The notes beneath the pieces are model-generated. The model was not told the DNA's origin. It worked only from the letters and a program-made list of their open reading frames with translations, and made no database searches. A stretch of DNA of 64,000 nucleotides from NCBI GenBank assembly GCA_037139495.1, contig JBAXGG010000001.1:1-64000 (forward strand), given 5' to 3'. Below, in pieces: positions 25,030 through 33,408 of the stretch. The position numbers were made by a program, and so were the translations under genes. Position 1 is the stretch's first letter. Every line of letters begins with the position of its first letter. Origin of the DNA: JAUPVS01 sp037139495 (GTDB lineage Bacteria > Patescibacteriota > Saccharimonadia > Saccharimonadales > JAUPVS01).

Positions 25030-26211
25030 ATGGCCTACGCCTATCGTTCTCAAAATCATGCTCGTCGTACTAATAGTGGTGGTGGCAAACGCCGTCCTGG
25101 TGCTAAGTACATCGACCCAGCGCGCTTTGTTAAAGCTGCTAAACCAGTTACCGCCGAAACCGAATACATCCCAACGCATAAGTTCGTGGATTTCGAAATC
25201 AACCAGACTATCAAAAATAACCTGCTAGCCAAAGGTTTTACTACCCCAACGCCAATCCAGGACCAAACTATCATCCCAGCTCTAGCTGGTAAGGATGTTA
25301 TTGGTATTGCAAACACAGGTACTGGTAAAACAGCTGCCTTCTCAGTGCCAATTTTAAACCGTCTCATGTCTGATCATAATGCCCGGGCCCTAATCGTGGC
25401 CCCGACTCGCGAACTAGCCCAGCAAATCGATGAAGATATTCGCTCAATTGCTAAGGGAAGTGGTTTGTTTGGTGCCGTCATCATAGGTGGGGCTCCAATT
25501 GGGCGCCAACTAAAGGACTTACGTTCTAATCCGCAAATAGTTATTGGTACGCCTGGTCGTATTAAGGATCACCTAGAACGCAAAACACTTAACCTAAGCC
25601 GTTTTAACATGATCGTTCTCGACGAGGTTGACCGAATGCTAGACATGGGCTTTGTAGACGATGTCCGTGAAATTTTAAGCAAGCTAGCGCCGGAACGTCA
25701 GTCGTTCTTCTTCTCAGCTACCTTAGACACTCGAGTTAATTCACTAATCCAGACTTTCTCTAAAGATCCAGTTACGATTTCGATAAAAACTGGTGAAACT
25801 ACTGATACTGTTGACCAGAATGTAATTAGCTACGGCGGTAATATCGAAAAGCTGGAAAAATTACATGATTTGCTGATTCAACCACACGTTACTAAGGCTA
25901 TTGTATTCGATGAGACTCAACGTAGTGTCGAACGCTTAAGTAACGAACTAATCGACCGTGGCTTTGCTGCTGTATCGATTCATGGCGGTAAAAACCAAGG
26001 TCAACGCCAGCGCGCTTTAAGCCGCTTTAAGCTGAACGAAGTAACTGTGCTGGTTGCAACTGATGTTGCAGCCCGTGGTATTGATGTTAAAGACATTAGT
26101 CACGTAATTAATTATACTCAACCTCAAAGCTACGAAGATTACGTCCACCGAATTGGCCGTGCTGGCCGCGCCGGCAAAACTGGCTACGCCCTTACTTTTG
26201 TCAGCCGATAA
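25030..26211 (+). CDS. DEAD-box RNA helicase, RhlE/CshA-like, with DEVD motif II
   Basis: The 393-residue ATP-dependent RNA helicase has a basic N-terminal extension (about 1-45). The Q motif is GFTTPTPIQ, motif I is ANTGTGKTAA, Ia is APTRELAQQ and Ib is GTPGRI. Motif II reads LDEVDRMLDMGF (DEVD, not DEAD), and motif III is FFSATL. The second RecA domain has VLVATDVAARGIDV and HRIGRAGRAGKTG. It ends right after the core without an RNA-binding tail. It probably unwinds RNA in ribosome assembly or decay. The RRM protein 170 bases downstream may work with it. Confidence 0.94.
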   Translation: MAYAYRSQNHARRTNSGGGKRRPGAKYIDPARFVKAAKPVTAETEYIPTHKFVDFEINQTIKNNLLAKGFTTPTPIQDQTIIPALAGKDVIGIANTGTGKTAAFSVPILNRLMSDHNARALIVAPTRELAQQIDEDIRSIAKGSGLFGAVIIGGAPIGRQLKDLRSNPQIVIGTPGRIKDHLERKTLNLSRFNMIVLDEVDRMLDMGFVDDVREILSKLAPERQSFFFSATLDTRVNSLIQTFSKDPVTISIKTGETTDTVDQNVISYGGNIEKLEKLHDLLIQPHVTKAIVFDETQRSVERLSNELIDRGFAAVSIHGGKNQGQRQRALSRFKLNEVTVLVATDVAARGIDVKDISHVINYTQPQSYEDYVHRIGRAGRAGKTGYALTFVSR

Positions 26212-26240
26212 AAATATGCTGCTAAAACCACTTTATGTGG

Positions 26241-26384
26241 TATAATGTGTTTGCTAGAAATAAGCTGCTACATAACGTTAGTTATCTAGATCAATATAAG
26301 TTAAGTGTTTCTGAGGAGCAGCTAACTGGAACTCGTTTTACGTGAGCCAGGTTACCTCCGAGCAACAAAAGGAGTTAATCATTA
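26241..26384 (+). promoter_or_regulatory. Promoter and structured leader of the RRM-protein gene
   Basis: TATAAT (26241-26246), preceded by TGTGG, starts a leader of about 130 bases. Within it TAACTGG (26323) can pair with CCAGGTTA (26347) with a bulge, flanked by GAGG/CCTC, around an inner CTCG/GTGAG hairpin. GGAG (26371-26374) and the ATG follow just 3' of this stem. Temperature or autogenous control is possible. Confidence 0.45.
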
Positions 26385-26651
26385 ATGGCTACTAAATTAT
26401 TTGTCGGATCCCTATCATGGGGTGTTACAGACGACCAACTCAAAGATTTTTTCTCTGCAGCTGGCACCGTTGTATCTGCTAAGGTCATCACTGACCGTGA
26501 CACAAACCGCTCAAAGGGCTTCGGCTTTGTTGAGATGTCTAGCGACGAAGAAGCCAAAGCTGCCGTTGACCAGCTCAACGACAAAGAGCTTGACGGCCGC
26601 AACATCAACGTTAGTGAAGCTCGACCTCGAGAAGAACGACCTCGCTACTAA
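26385..26651 (+). CDS. Single-RRM RNA-binding protein
   Basis: The 88-residue protein is a lone RNA recognition motif. RNP2 is KLFVGSL and RNP1 is KGFGFVEM, with the spacing of the canonical beta-alpha-beta-beta-alpha-beta fold (about 2-80) and a short tail rich in Arg, Glu and Pro (EARPREERPRY). Such small proteins in cyanobacteria and other bacteria bind single-stranded RNA and are often cold-induced. Its long leader and the neighbouring helicase fit that role. A strong terminator follows, so it is monocistronic. Confidence 0.93.
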   Translation: MATKLFVGSLSWGVTDDQLKDFFSAAGTVVSAKVITDRDTNRSKGFGFVEMSSDEEAKAAVDQLNDKELDGRNINVSEARPREERPRY

Positions 26652-26685
26652 TTAAAAATTAGCGAACGTTTAACGTTACAATAAT

Positions 26686-26709
26686 CCCACCGGCAACGGT
26701 GGGTTTTTT
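26686..26709 (+). terminator. Rho-independent terminator
   Basis: A perfect 7-bp stem CCCACCG/CGGTGGG with a GCAA loop is followed by six T. It ends the RRM gene. Confidence 0.9.
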
Positions 26710-26742
26710 GTAATTACGGTATCGTGAGACAATTAGCCTAGT

Positions 26743-26976
26743 ATGAGTAAAAAGATTGAATATTTCCAAAAACCTAACTTACCATTGATTGTTTGGTTTG
26801 TCGCTATGATTTTGACCCATATTTTACCCTACGGTCAGCTGAATTTCGCGGCCTCTTTGATTGCTTTCGGTTCTTTGTTTACCTGGGCGTGGTTAGAAAT
26901 ATTTGATGGGGATAATAACTTTCGTCGCGTCCTTGGAGTGTTAGTGCTGGTTTTTATCATTGTTAACCGTTTGTAA
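26743..26976 (+). CDS. Small membrane protein, unknown
   Basis: The 77-residue product has two or three hydrophobic segments (PLIVWFVAMILTHILP; LNFAASLIAFGSLFTWAWL; VLGVLVLVFIIV) joined by a short acidic loop (EIFDGDNNFRR). This pattern resembles small conserved membrane proteins often found in Saccharibacteria, but no function is known to me. It starts shortly after a terminator. A GACAAT element at about 26728 lies 9 bases upstream, which would give a near-leaderless mRNA. Confidence 0.6.
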   Translation: MSKKIEYFQKPNLPLIVWFVAMILTHILPYGQLNFAASLIAFGSLFTWAWLEIFDGDNNFRRVLGVLVLVFIIVNRL

Positions 26977-27024
26977 TATTACTGCTTGACGTTAGCAGGT
27001 AGGACTCCTAAGCTTACAAGTAAG

Positions 27025-28299
27025 ATGTTAGAAAAAGCCAGAAAAATTGTTGTTCGGTTCACCACTGGCAAAAAACCACACGAATTGTCTTCCGATGACG
27101 TACAAGCGGCTCGTCAATATATTATGCATTACTGGAAAAAGCTACAACGATATCATCCGCATGATGATGAAACGCTTTTTGGTTTGCCTAAACCATACTT
27201 GGTACCAGCTTACGAAGAAGGACATAGTTTTGATTTCAACGAGCTTTACTACTGGGACAGCTATTTTATGGTCCAGGGTTTTTTAACTAAAGGCCACAAG
27301 GATTTAGTGACCGGTATTTTGGAGGATTTAATTTCACTCCAAAAACGCCTTAAGATTATACCTAACGCATCAAGGACATATTTAACAGGCCGTTCCCAGC
27401 CGCCTTTGCTAACTAGCTTTATTTTTGACGTTTATGAGGCCTACGATATGGGCGACAAGTGGTTGGCTGAAAACATCGCAATATCTAAGGAGGAATACCA
27501 TGGTGTCTGGATGGGAGTCACTAAACCAAATGAACGTAGAATATATCGGGGCCTGAGCCGCTACTACGATATTAATTACTTACACGACTTAGCCGAAGCC
27601 GAGAGCGCCTGGGATATGACACCACGCTTTGGCCGTAAAGCTTTGAATTATTTACCTGTTGACCTAAATGCCTTGCTCTACAAGTACGAGACTGATTTTG
27701 CCCGCGCCGCTGAGATTGCCGGCAACCACAAAGAGGCGCAAACTTGGCTACATAGCGCTAAGGTTCGCAAAAAAACCATGGACGAGCTTATGTGGAGCCC
27801 TTCCAGGGACTTTTACTATGACTACGATTTTGTTCGTAAACGCCGCGGATCGGTATCTTCCCTAGCTGGTTTCTATCCGATGTGGGCCGGGATGGTCGAT
27901 AAGGACCAGGCTGCAGCATTGGTTCGTATGCTAAAACGATTTGAGCACAAAGGTGGACTGTCTACTACCGACCAGCAGTTTAATCAGCGCCTACCGGGTC
28001 AGATTCCTGGTAACGGCAATACTCCAACACAGTGGGCCTACCCTAATGGCTGGGCGCCACTTCACTACATTATTATACAGGCTTTAGAGCGTTACGGTTA
28101 CCACTCTGACGCCCGCAGGATTGCTTTTAAGTGGCTAAAAACTAACCTTGATTGGTTCGACAATGAAGAAATCTTTTTGGAAAAATATAACGTCGTTAAC
28201 CCCGAAAAGCCTCCGATAAAGGGTCTATATCCATCACAAACTGGCTTTGGCTGGACAAATGCTATCTTCGAGCGACTCTGCCAAGATTACATCGACTGA
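27025..28299 (+). CDS. Trehalase-like glycoside hydrolase (GH37)
   Basis: The protein, about 424 residues, matches GH37 trehalases along its length. It has LYYWDSYFMVQG, NASRTYLTGRSQPPLL, AESAWDMTPRFG with the expected catalytic Asp, LNALLYKYE, TQWAYPNGWAPLHY and QTGFGWTNAIFE. The Gly-rich stretch before the last motif is shortened (GLYPSQ), so the catalytic base should be checked. It lacks a signal peptide and would split trehalose to glucose in the cytosol. ATG 27025 is preferred: the alternative TTG 26986 is the first base of a TTGACG -35, 17 bases from TAAGCT (27009-27014). Confidence 0.88.
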   Translation: MLEKARKIVVRFTTGKKPHELSSDDVQAARQYIMHYWKKLQRYHPHDDETLFGLPKPYLVPAYEEGHSFDFNELYYWDSYFMVQGFLTKGHKDLVTGILEDLISLQKRLKIIPNASRTYLTGRSQPPLLTSFIFDVYEAYDMGDKWLAENIAISKEEYHGVWMGVTKPNERRIYRGLSRYYDINYLHDLAEAESAWDMTPRFGRKALNYLPVDLNALLYKYETDFARAAEIAGNHKEAQTWLHSAKVRKKTMDELMWSPSRDFYYDYDFVRKRRGSVSSLAGFYPMWAGMVDKDQAAALVRMLKRFEHKGGLSTTDQQFNQRLPGQIPGNGNTPTQWAYPNGWAPLHYIIIQALERYGYHSDARRIAFKWLKTNLDWFDNEEIFLEKYNVVNPEKPPIKGLYPSQTGFGWTNAIFERLCQDYID

Positions 28300-28994
28300 A
28301 AAGATGTGATGGGCATTATTTTGTCCTGAAGATTGACTATTGATGTATCGAAAGCATACTTTTCTTGATCAAGTAACATTATTGTTGCTACGCCAGAGGC
28401 AACTTTCAGTAAACCCGGACCATCTAAAACACTAACTCCGCAAGCTGTAACTTCTCGGTTATCGCTGATCGCATCAAATGAAACAGCAAACAAATCGAAT
28501 GTGCTTAAGAAACCTGGTTCATGATCTAAACTGTAACTAGGTTTGTTTACTATTCCAGCAGTATTTAATGGATTTAAAAGTCCCCTTACGCCAGATAATT
28601 TTGCATCTTTCCTGATTTTGGAGGCTGCTCTATCAAAAATGTTGTCAGACATATTGGCATGACTAATGCCAATTAAATTGAATAAGGAGATGCCGACGGC
28701 GCGTGCTACCATTACTTCATCAAGCTGTTTTGATCGGCGAGTTTCTTCGGTCATAGCATAGGCTTTAGCGCCAATGTATTGAATGACTTTAGTATAGTAA
28801 GTTGTAAAATCCAAATCTGGTGCAAAATTTGATTTCACAGATTCCACTTTTTCGCTAAGCAAGTGAGTGTAGAATCCTTTATGAATTCTAAATAGCTCTG
28901 CTTCCGAATAAGATAGAATGATACTAGTCTTAGACTTTGCAACTTTTTCTGTTTGACGTAATTGCCTTGCCTCCGGTGAGCGAGTGAAATTCAT
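28287..28994 (-). CDS. Protein of unknown function, leaderless
   Basis: The 235-residue soluble protein is not recognised. It is mixed alpha/beta, with a basic N-terminus (MNFTRSPEARQLRQTEKVAKSK) and no membrane segment. The C-terminal half (about 150-235) looks beta-rich. The upstream in-frame TTG at 29030 is rejected as start because it is itself the -35 hexamer of a near-perfect promoter; ATG 28994 lies 7 bases after the -10. It converges on and overlaps the trehalase gene by 13 bases. Lower GC than its neighbours hints at a different history. Confidence 0.65.
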   Translation of the reverse strand: MNFTRSPEARQLRQTEKVAKSKTSIILSYSEAELFRIHKGFYTHLLSEKVESVKSNFAPDLDFTTYYTKVIQYIGAKAYAMTEETRRSKQLDEVMVARAVGISLFNLIGISHANMSDNIFDRAASKIRKDAKLSGVRGLLNPLNTAGIVNKPSYSLDHEPGFLSTFDLFAVSFDAISDNREVTACGVSVLDGPGLLKVASGVATIMLLDQEKYAFDTSIVNLQDKIMPITSFQSM

Positions 28995-29001
28995 AAAAAA
29001 C

Positions 29002-29030
29002 ATTATATCACTAATGGTCAGTAAAGTCAA
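29002..29030 (-). promoter_or_regulatory. Promoter giving a leaderless mRNA
   Basis: On the minus strand TTGACT (29030-29025) and TATAAT (29007-29002) are exactly 17 bases apart, and the ATG at 28994 follows the -10 by 7 bases. Initiation would fall at or next to the start codon. Confidence 0.75.
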
Positions 29031-29078
29031 TGCATATAACCCCTTTAAGTTAAAGGCTTAACAGGTTAAAATGGTGAG

Positions 29079-30527
29079 ATGAACTATTATGTGACGACTT
29101 CTATCCCATATGTAAATGGCGACCCTCATCTCGGTCATGCTTTAGAGTTTTTGTATGGTGATATTCTGGCTAGGTATGCACGCAAGCAGGGCACCCCAGT
29201 TATTTTTAGTACTGGGACTGATGAGCACGGTGGCAAGGTAGCCGAAAAAGCTACCGAGTTAAAGATTACTCCGAAGGCTTTCGCTGATCAGATAAGCGAA
29301 AAGTTCCGTGATTTGCAAAAAGCTCTTAACATCAGTAATGATCGTTTTATCCGTACAACTGATCCGGCCCACGAACAAAGAGCTCAGATAATCTGGAAGG
29401 ATTTATCCAAAGACATTTATAAGGGCAGCTATATAGGCTTGTATTGTACGGGTTGTGAATCTTTTGTTACCGAAGCAGTCGCCAAAGAGAATAAAAACGT
29501 TTGCCCGCATCACAATAAACCTTATGAAAAAATCCAAGAAGAAAACTATTTTTTCAAACTCAGCAATTATGCCCCGCAAATTCTCAAAACAATTGAATCC
29601 GGGTCTTTCCGGGTAGTTCCAGCTACTAAAAAGCACGAAATATTACAAGTGATCAAGGAGGGATTAGAGGATATAAGTATCTCTCGTCCTAAAGAAAAGA
29701 TCTCTTGGGGAATTGCCGTCCCAGGTGACCCTAATCAGGTTATGTATGTTTGGTTCGAGGCCCTTATGAACTATATTACGGTTTTAGGCTACCCAGAGCA
29801 TGCTGACTTTAAGAAGTTTTGGCCAGCTAACGTGCAAGTTATCGGTAAAGACATTCTACGCTTCCATGCTGCTATTTGGCCCGGCATGCTGCTTGGCCTG
29901 GGTCTGCCGTTACCAAAAATGCTGTACGCTCACGGTTTTGTTAGTATAGATGGCAAAAAGATGGGTAAAAGCCTAGGTAATAGCATTTCGCCTCACGAGA
30001 TTATAGACAGGTATAGCGCCGATGTTTTCAGGTATTATTTTGCTCGCCATGTCCCCAGCTACGAAGACGGTGATTTCAATTGGAAACGGTTAGAAGCAGC
30101 CTATAACAATGAACTTGGCAATGAACTTGGCAATGCTGTACAGAGAACGGTAGTACTCATTCAGAAGAACCTCAACGGAATTGTCGGCGACATCCCAGCC
30201 GCTAAACACGATATTGCAAAATACCAAGCAGCTATCGAAGATTGTAAGTTCGATAGAGCCATGGACGAGGTCTGGGAGCAGGTACGAGGCTTGAACCAGT
30301 ATATTGACGAAGAAAAGCCTTGGATGGTCGCTAAACAAGGGGACGAAGGTCACCTACGCGAGATTTTGGCTTACCAAGTGAGCTGTTTGCTGGAGATTGC
30401 CAATATGCTTGAGCCATTTATGCCCGATACTGCTGCCAAAATTACTTATATATTTAAGGAAGGTGTCGTTCGACCACTAGACGGGACACTTTTCCCACGC
30501 ACCGAGTCAGCTCCCAAGAAAGCCTAA
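29079..30527 (+). CDS. metG: Methionyl-tRNA synthetase (short form)
   Basis: The class I synthetase (482 residues) charges tRNA-Met. It shows SIPYVNGDPHLGHALEF with the HIGH-type motif, a zinc-knuckle region (YCTGCESFVTE...CPHHNKPY) and DILRFHAAIWPGMLLGLGLPLP. KMGKSLGN (KMSKS) and a helical anticodon domain with NELGNAVQR and EEKPW follow. It ends without the EMAP-like tRNA-binding extension, as in many reduced bacteria. TAAAAT (29067-29072) ends 6 bases before the ATG, implying a leaderless transcript that continues into tatD. Confidence 0.97.
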   Translation: MNYYVTTSIPYVNGDPHLGHALEFLYGDILARYARKQGTPVIFSTGTDEHGGKVAEKATELKITPKAFADQISEKFRDLQKALNISNDRFIRTTDPAHEQRAQIIWKDLSKDIYKGSYIGLYCTGCESFVTEAVAKENKNVCPHHNKPYEKIQEENYFFKLSNYAPQILKTIESGSFRVVPATKKHEILQVIKEGLEDISISRPKEKISWGIAVPGDPNQVMYVWFEALMNYITVLGYPEHADFKKFWPANVQVIGKDILRFHAAIWPGMLLGLGLPLPKMLYAHGFVSIDGKKMGKSLGNSISPHEIIDRYSADVFRYYFARHVPSYEDGDFNWKRLEAAYNNELGNELGNAVQRTVVLIQKNLNGIVGDIPAAKHDIAKYQAAIEDCKFDRAMDEVWEQVRGLNQYIDEEKPWMVAKQGDEGHLREILAYQVSCLLEIANMLEPFMPDTAAKITYIFKEGVVRPLDGTLFPRTESAPKKA

Positions 30528-30530
30528 CAA

Positions 30531-31298
30531 ATGCAGTTTACTGACACGCATTGTCATATTCAATTTGCTGATTATCCACTCAATGCAGATAAGGTTATCG
30601 AAGATGCCCAGTTGGTTGGTGTTGATCGACTATTGGTGGTTGGTTGCACTTTAGATGATAGCCAGGCTGGAATTGAACTGGCAGCCAAGCATCAGAATAT
30701 GTGGGCCGCTATTGGTTTACACCCACACGAAGCTAAAAACTACCAGATTGGTTCAAAGGAGCTGGTTAAGTTTGAGCAGTTAGCGACTCAGCCAAAGGTA
30801 GTGGCGATCGGTGAATCTGGACTGGACTATTACTACAACCATTCACCAAAGGCAGCTCAGCAGGAACTTTTACATTTTCAATTAAAACTCGCTCAGAAGC
30901 ATAATTTACCGGTTATATTCCATATTAGGGATGCTTTTGAAGATTTTTGGGCAATTGTTGATCAATACCCAGGTTTAAAGGGAGTCATCCATAGCTTCAC
31001 AGCTACCAAAGCTGAGCTTGAGGAGGCCTTAAAAAGAGGACTTTTAATCGGCCTGAACGGCATCATGACCTTTACTAAGCAGGCAGATCAGCTGGCTATG
31101 GCAAAGGCAATACCACTTGATAAATTAGTGCTTGAAACTGACGCTCCTTTCTTGACTCCGTATCCGTTCCGTGGTACAATCTGTCAGCCCAAACATGTTC
31201 GAGTAACGGCCGAGTTTTTAAGTCAACTGAGGGGAGAAACCCTCGAAACTATCGCTACGGCCACTACCCAGAACGCGGCACAACTATTTAAATTGTAA
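30531..31298 (+). CDS. tatD: TatD-family metal-dependent DNase
   Basis: The 255-residue TIM-barrel hydrolase shows the metal-binding DTHCHIQF start, IGLHPHEA, IGESGLDYYY, PVIFHIRDA, VIHSFTA, and ETDAPFLTPYPFRG near the end. The family has 3'-5' exonuclease or deoxynuclease activity and is widely linked to metG in bacterial genomes, as here with a 3-base spacer. The physiological substrate is not certain. Confidence 0.94.
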   Translation: MQFTDTHCHIQFADYPLNADKVIEDAQLVGVDRLLVVGCTLDDSQAGIELAAKHQNMWAAIGLHPHEAKNYQIGSKELVKFEQLATQPKVVAIGESGLDYYYNHSPKAAQQELLHFQLKLAQKHNLPVIFHIRDAFEDFWAIVDQYPGLKGVIHSFTATKAELEEALKRGLLIGLNGIMTFTKQADQLAMAKAIPLDKLVLETDAPFLTPYPFRGTICQPKHVRVTAEFLSQLRGETLETIATATTQNAAQLFKL

Positions 31299-31310
31299 AC
31301 AAGAGGAAAT

Positions 31311-31643
31311 ATGCTCAATATACTGGACAGCCAAGAACAATCAATGCGCCGCCTGGCTAACCCCGAGGTTATTAACGAACGCGGTGATCACCGCAAGACA
31401 GCTGCCGATAATATACGAAGTGTTATTGAGTGGCAATTTGGTGGTGAACTTAAGCAATATGGTGACCCAGTATCTGAAAGTGCCGGACTCATCCCAGTTG
31501 AGAAATTCAGTCAGATTGGTGACTTGGCTACACAGACCGGTTTGAGCAATATTGATTTGTCCCGAAAACTAGCTGCTCAGGCCCATGATGAGCAGGGTGT
31601 CCAAGATTTCCTAGGGGAAATAAGTGTTCCTGAAACTGTTTAA
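31311..31643 (+). CDS. Small soluble protein, unknown
   Basis: The 110-residue product (LDSQEQSMRRLANPEV...ISVPETV) is acidic, largely helical and without membrane segments. AGAGGAA lies just upstream of the ATG, and the gene starts 12 bases after tatD, so it belongs to the metG-tatD operon. Its end overlaps the next gene by 20 bases, a sign of real coding. I know of no family; the position between tatD and a cysteine desulfurase gives no clear role. Confidence 0.65.
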   Translation: MLNILDSQEQSMRRLANPEVINERGDHRKTAADNIRSVIEWQFGGELKQYGDPVSESAGLIPVEKFSQIGDLATQTGLSNIDLSRKLAAQAHDEQGVQDFLGEISVPETV

Positions 31644-31989
31644 GTCACTTAGTGACCAAAAAGAAATAGACCGCCGCGCTGAACAGTACCGCAACTTAAT
31701 TAGACGAGAAGCCAAAATCGGTGGAAAATTGTTTGGCCCCATACCTAAAGGCCATAGACGAGAATTTTTTTGTTTAAACGAGCACACCTGGGTATGGTAT
31801 GAAGAATGGACTGATCCTAGCGGACACAGCCAATCTAAGACCACTCGTTATGATGTACGTCCAAAAGGAGTCGTCAAGGTTCAAGACGGACACCCTAGCC
31901 AATACATTGATTTAAACGAAGCTCGTAATCTCTATCAAGCCGTCGAACTCTATAACCAACGTATTGATGCTGAGTATGATCTACCTTGA
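31624..31989 (+). CDS. Small soluble protein, unknown
   Basis: The 121-residue product starts at GTG 31624, 5 bases after AGGGGAA, inside the end of the previous gene. A helical basic N-terminus (SDQKEIDRRAEQYRNLIRREAK) is followed by an aromatic beta-rich stretch (REFFCLNEHTWVWYEEW...TTRYDVRPKGVVKV) and a helical end. The pattern looks like a small single-domain fold but is not one I recognise. It overlaps the desulfurase start by 14 bases, so all three genes are coupled. Confidence 0.65.
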   Translation: MFLKLFKSLSDQKEIDRRAEQYRNLIRREAKIGGKLFGPIPKGHRREFFCLNEHTWVWYEEWTDPSGHSQSKTTRYDVRPKGVVKVQDGHPSQYIDLNEARNLYQAVELYNQRIDAEYDLP

Positions 31990-33106
31990 TAATGCTGCTG
32001 CCACACCGCTAGACGGCACAGTTATTAATGCCATGCAGCCGTATTGGCAGGATAAGTTTTTCAACGCCTCGGCCGGTTACCTAGCTGCCAAGCAGGTTCA
32101 CCAAGATATCCAAAAAGCGCGAGCTAGCGTCGCTAAAATACTAGGCTCGCGCCCGAGTGAAGTTATTTTTACAGCTGGTGGCACCGAAGCCGACAATTTG
32201 GCGATTAACGGCGTCATGCAGGCTCACCCAAAAGCTAACCTGGTTATTAGCGCTGTCGAGCACAAAGCTATCCTTGAGGTCGCTCGGCAATATCCGTATC
32301 AGGTAGTGCCGGTAGGTGTGAACGGCCTGGTTGATATCGAAAAACTGGTCGAGCAAATTAATGATAAAACTGTTTTAGTTAGCGTCATGTACGCTAACAA
32401 TGAGCTAGGAACAGTTCAACCTATAACCAAAATCGGCCAGGCTATCCAAAAAATTAAACAAGATCGCAATCAGCGCGGTATAAAATTACCACTGTATTTT
32501 CATACCGATGCCAGCCAAGCACCTAATTATTTGAATCTCCAGGTTAACCGATTGGCAGTTGACCTGATGACTCTTAATGGCGGTAAAATCTATGGACCAA
32601 AACAGACTGGCGCTCTATACGTAAAAGCCGGTACAGTTATAAAAGGCCAGATAAGGGGCGGCGGCCAAGAACACAATTTACGTAGCGGAACCGAAAATGT
32701 GGCCGGTATAATCGGCTTTACTAGAGCTCTGGAGATCGCCCAATTAATACGACCAGAGGAAGCCAAGCGACTTGCTGAATTACAGATCCAATTTGAATCT
32801 CAGTTAGACAAATTGCCGAAAGTGGTAATTAATGCTCACCAAAATCGGCTACCTAACTTCGTCCATATAACTATTAAGGGGTTCGATAACGAACAATTGA
32901 TGATGCAGCTGGATGAGGCGGGAATAATCTGCGCCGTTGGATCGGCTTGTAGTGCCAGTAACGAAGAGCCCTCTCATGTCCTAAAAGCAATTGGTTTAAG
33001 TAAAGCCGAGGCCCAAAGTTCATTGCGATTTAGCATGGGCCGACAAACAAGTCCTAAAGATATTAAAAAAACTGTCCAGACATTAACAAAACTACTAAAC
33101 ATGTAA
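31976..33106 (+). CDS. Cysteine desulfurase (NifS/IscS-like)
   Basis: The PLP enzyme takes sulfur from cysteine to give alanine and an enzyme persulfide. ATG 31976 gives the standard family start MIYLDNAAATP; TTG 31964 and ATG 31967 are alternatives. Visible motifs are the PLP region TAGGTEADNLAI, HTDASQAP, the Lys loop MTLNGGKIYGPK (Gly where His is usual before Lys) and the catalytic Cys loop VGSACSASNEEPSHVL. No IscU or SufU gene is nearby, but mnmA follows, so its main job is probably sulfur supply for tRNA 2-thiouridine. Confidence 0.93.
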   Translation: MIYLDNAAATPLDGTVINAMQPYWQDKFFNASAGYLAAKQVHQDIQKARASVAKILGSRPSEVIFTAGGTEADNLAINGVMQAHPKANLVISAVEHKAILEVARQYPYQVVPVGVNGLVDIEKLVEQINDKTVLVSVMYANNELGTVQPITKIGQAIQKIKQDRNQRGIKLPLYFHTDASQAPNYLNLQVNRLAVDLMTLNGGKIYGPKQTGALYVKAGTVIKGQIRGGGQEHNLRSGTENVAGIIGFTRALEIAQLIRPEEAKRLAELQIQFESQLDKLPKVVINAHQNRLPNFVHITIKGFDNEQLMMQLDEAGIICAVGSACSASNEEPSHVLKAIGLSKAEAQSSLRFSMGRQTSPKDIKKTVQTLTKLLNM

Positions 33107-33408
33107 TTATCTAAAAATAGGCCTAACAGACCTTCCTAAAGCCTTTACTTAATAGTATCTAAAAAAAGGTATACAAAGAAATAGCCGAAAAAGATGTCTA
33201 GGATATCTTAAATGGTGTTTTTCTGCAGGAACTTTGCGACCAAGGACTGCTTTATTTTGAACAGAAAATAAACGAAAACAAGATGTTTTTATAGCAGGAT
33301 TTACCGCCAATAATGTATTTCACAGCAACGTGAGAACCACATAAGGGATAATTAATTTTGATAATGGTGATGGCAAAACAGGGGTAACTTTGCTAAAATA
33401 GGTTAGAT
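33107..33408 (+). other. Gene-free stretch with a possible decayed ORF
   Basis: No intact ORF or convincing terminator is seen. In one forward frame from about 33168 to 33313 the translation reads protein-like (KKVYKEIAEKDV, stop, DILNGVFLQELCDQGLLYFE, then KINENKMFL, stop, QDLPPIMYFTAT). It is broken by two TAG codons and has no plausible start. It may be a gene remnant. The 3' end carries the TGCTAAAAT promoter of mnmA (hexamer 33394-33399). Confidence 0.35.
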
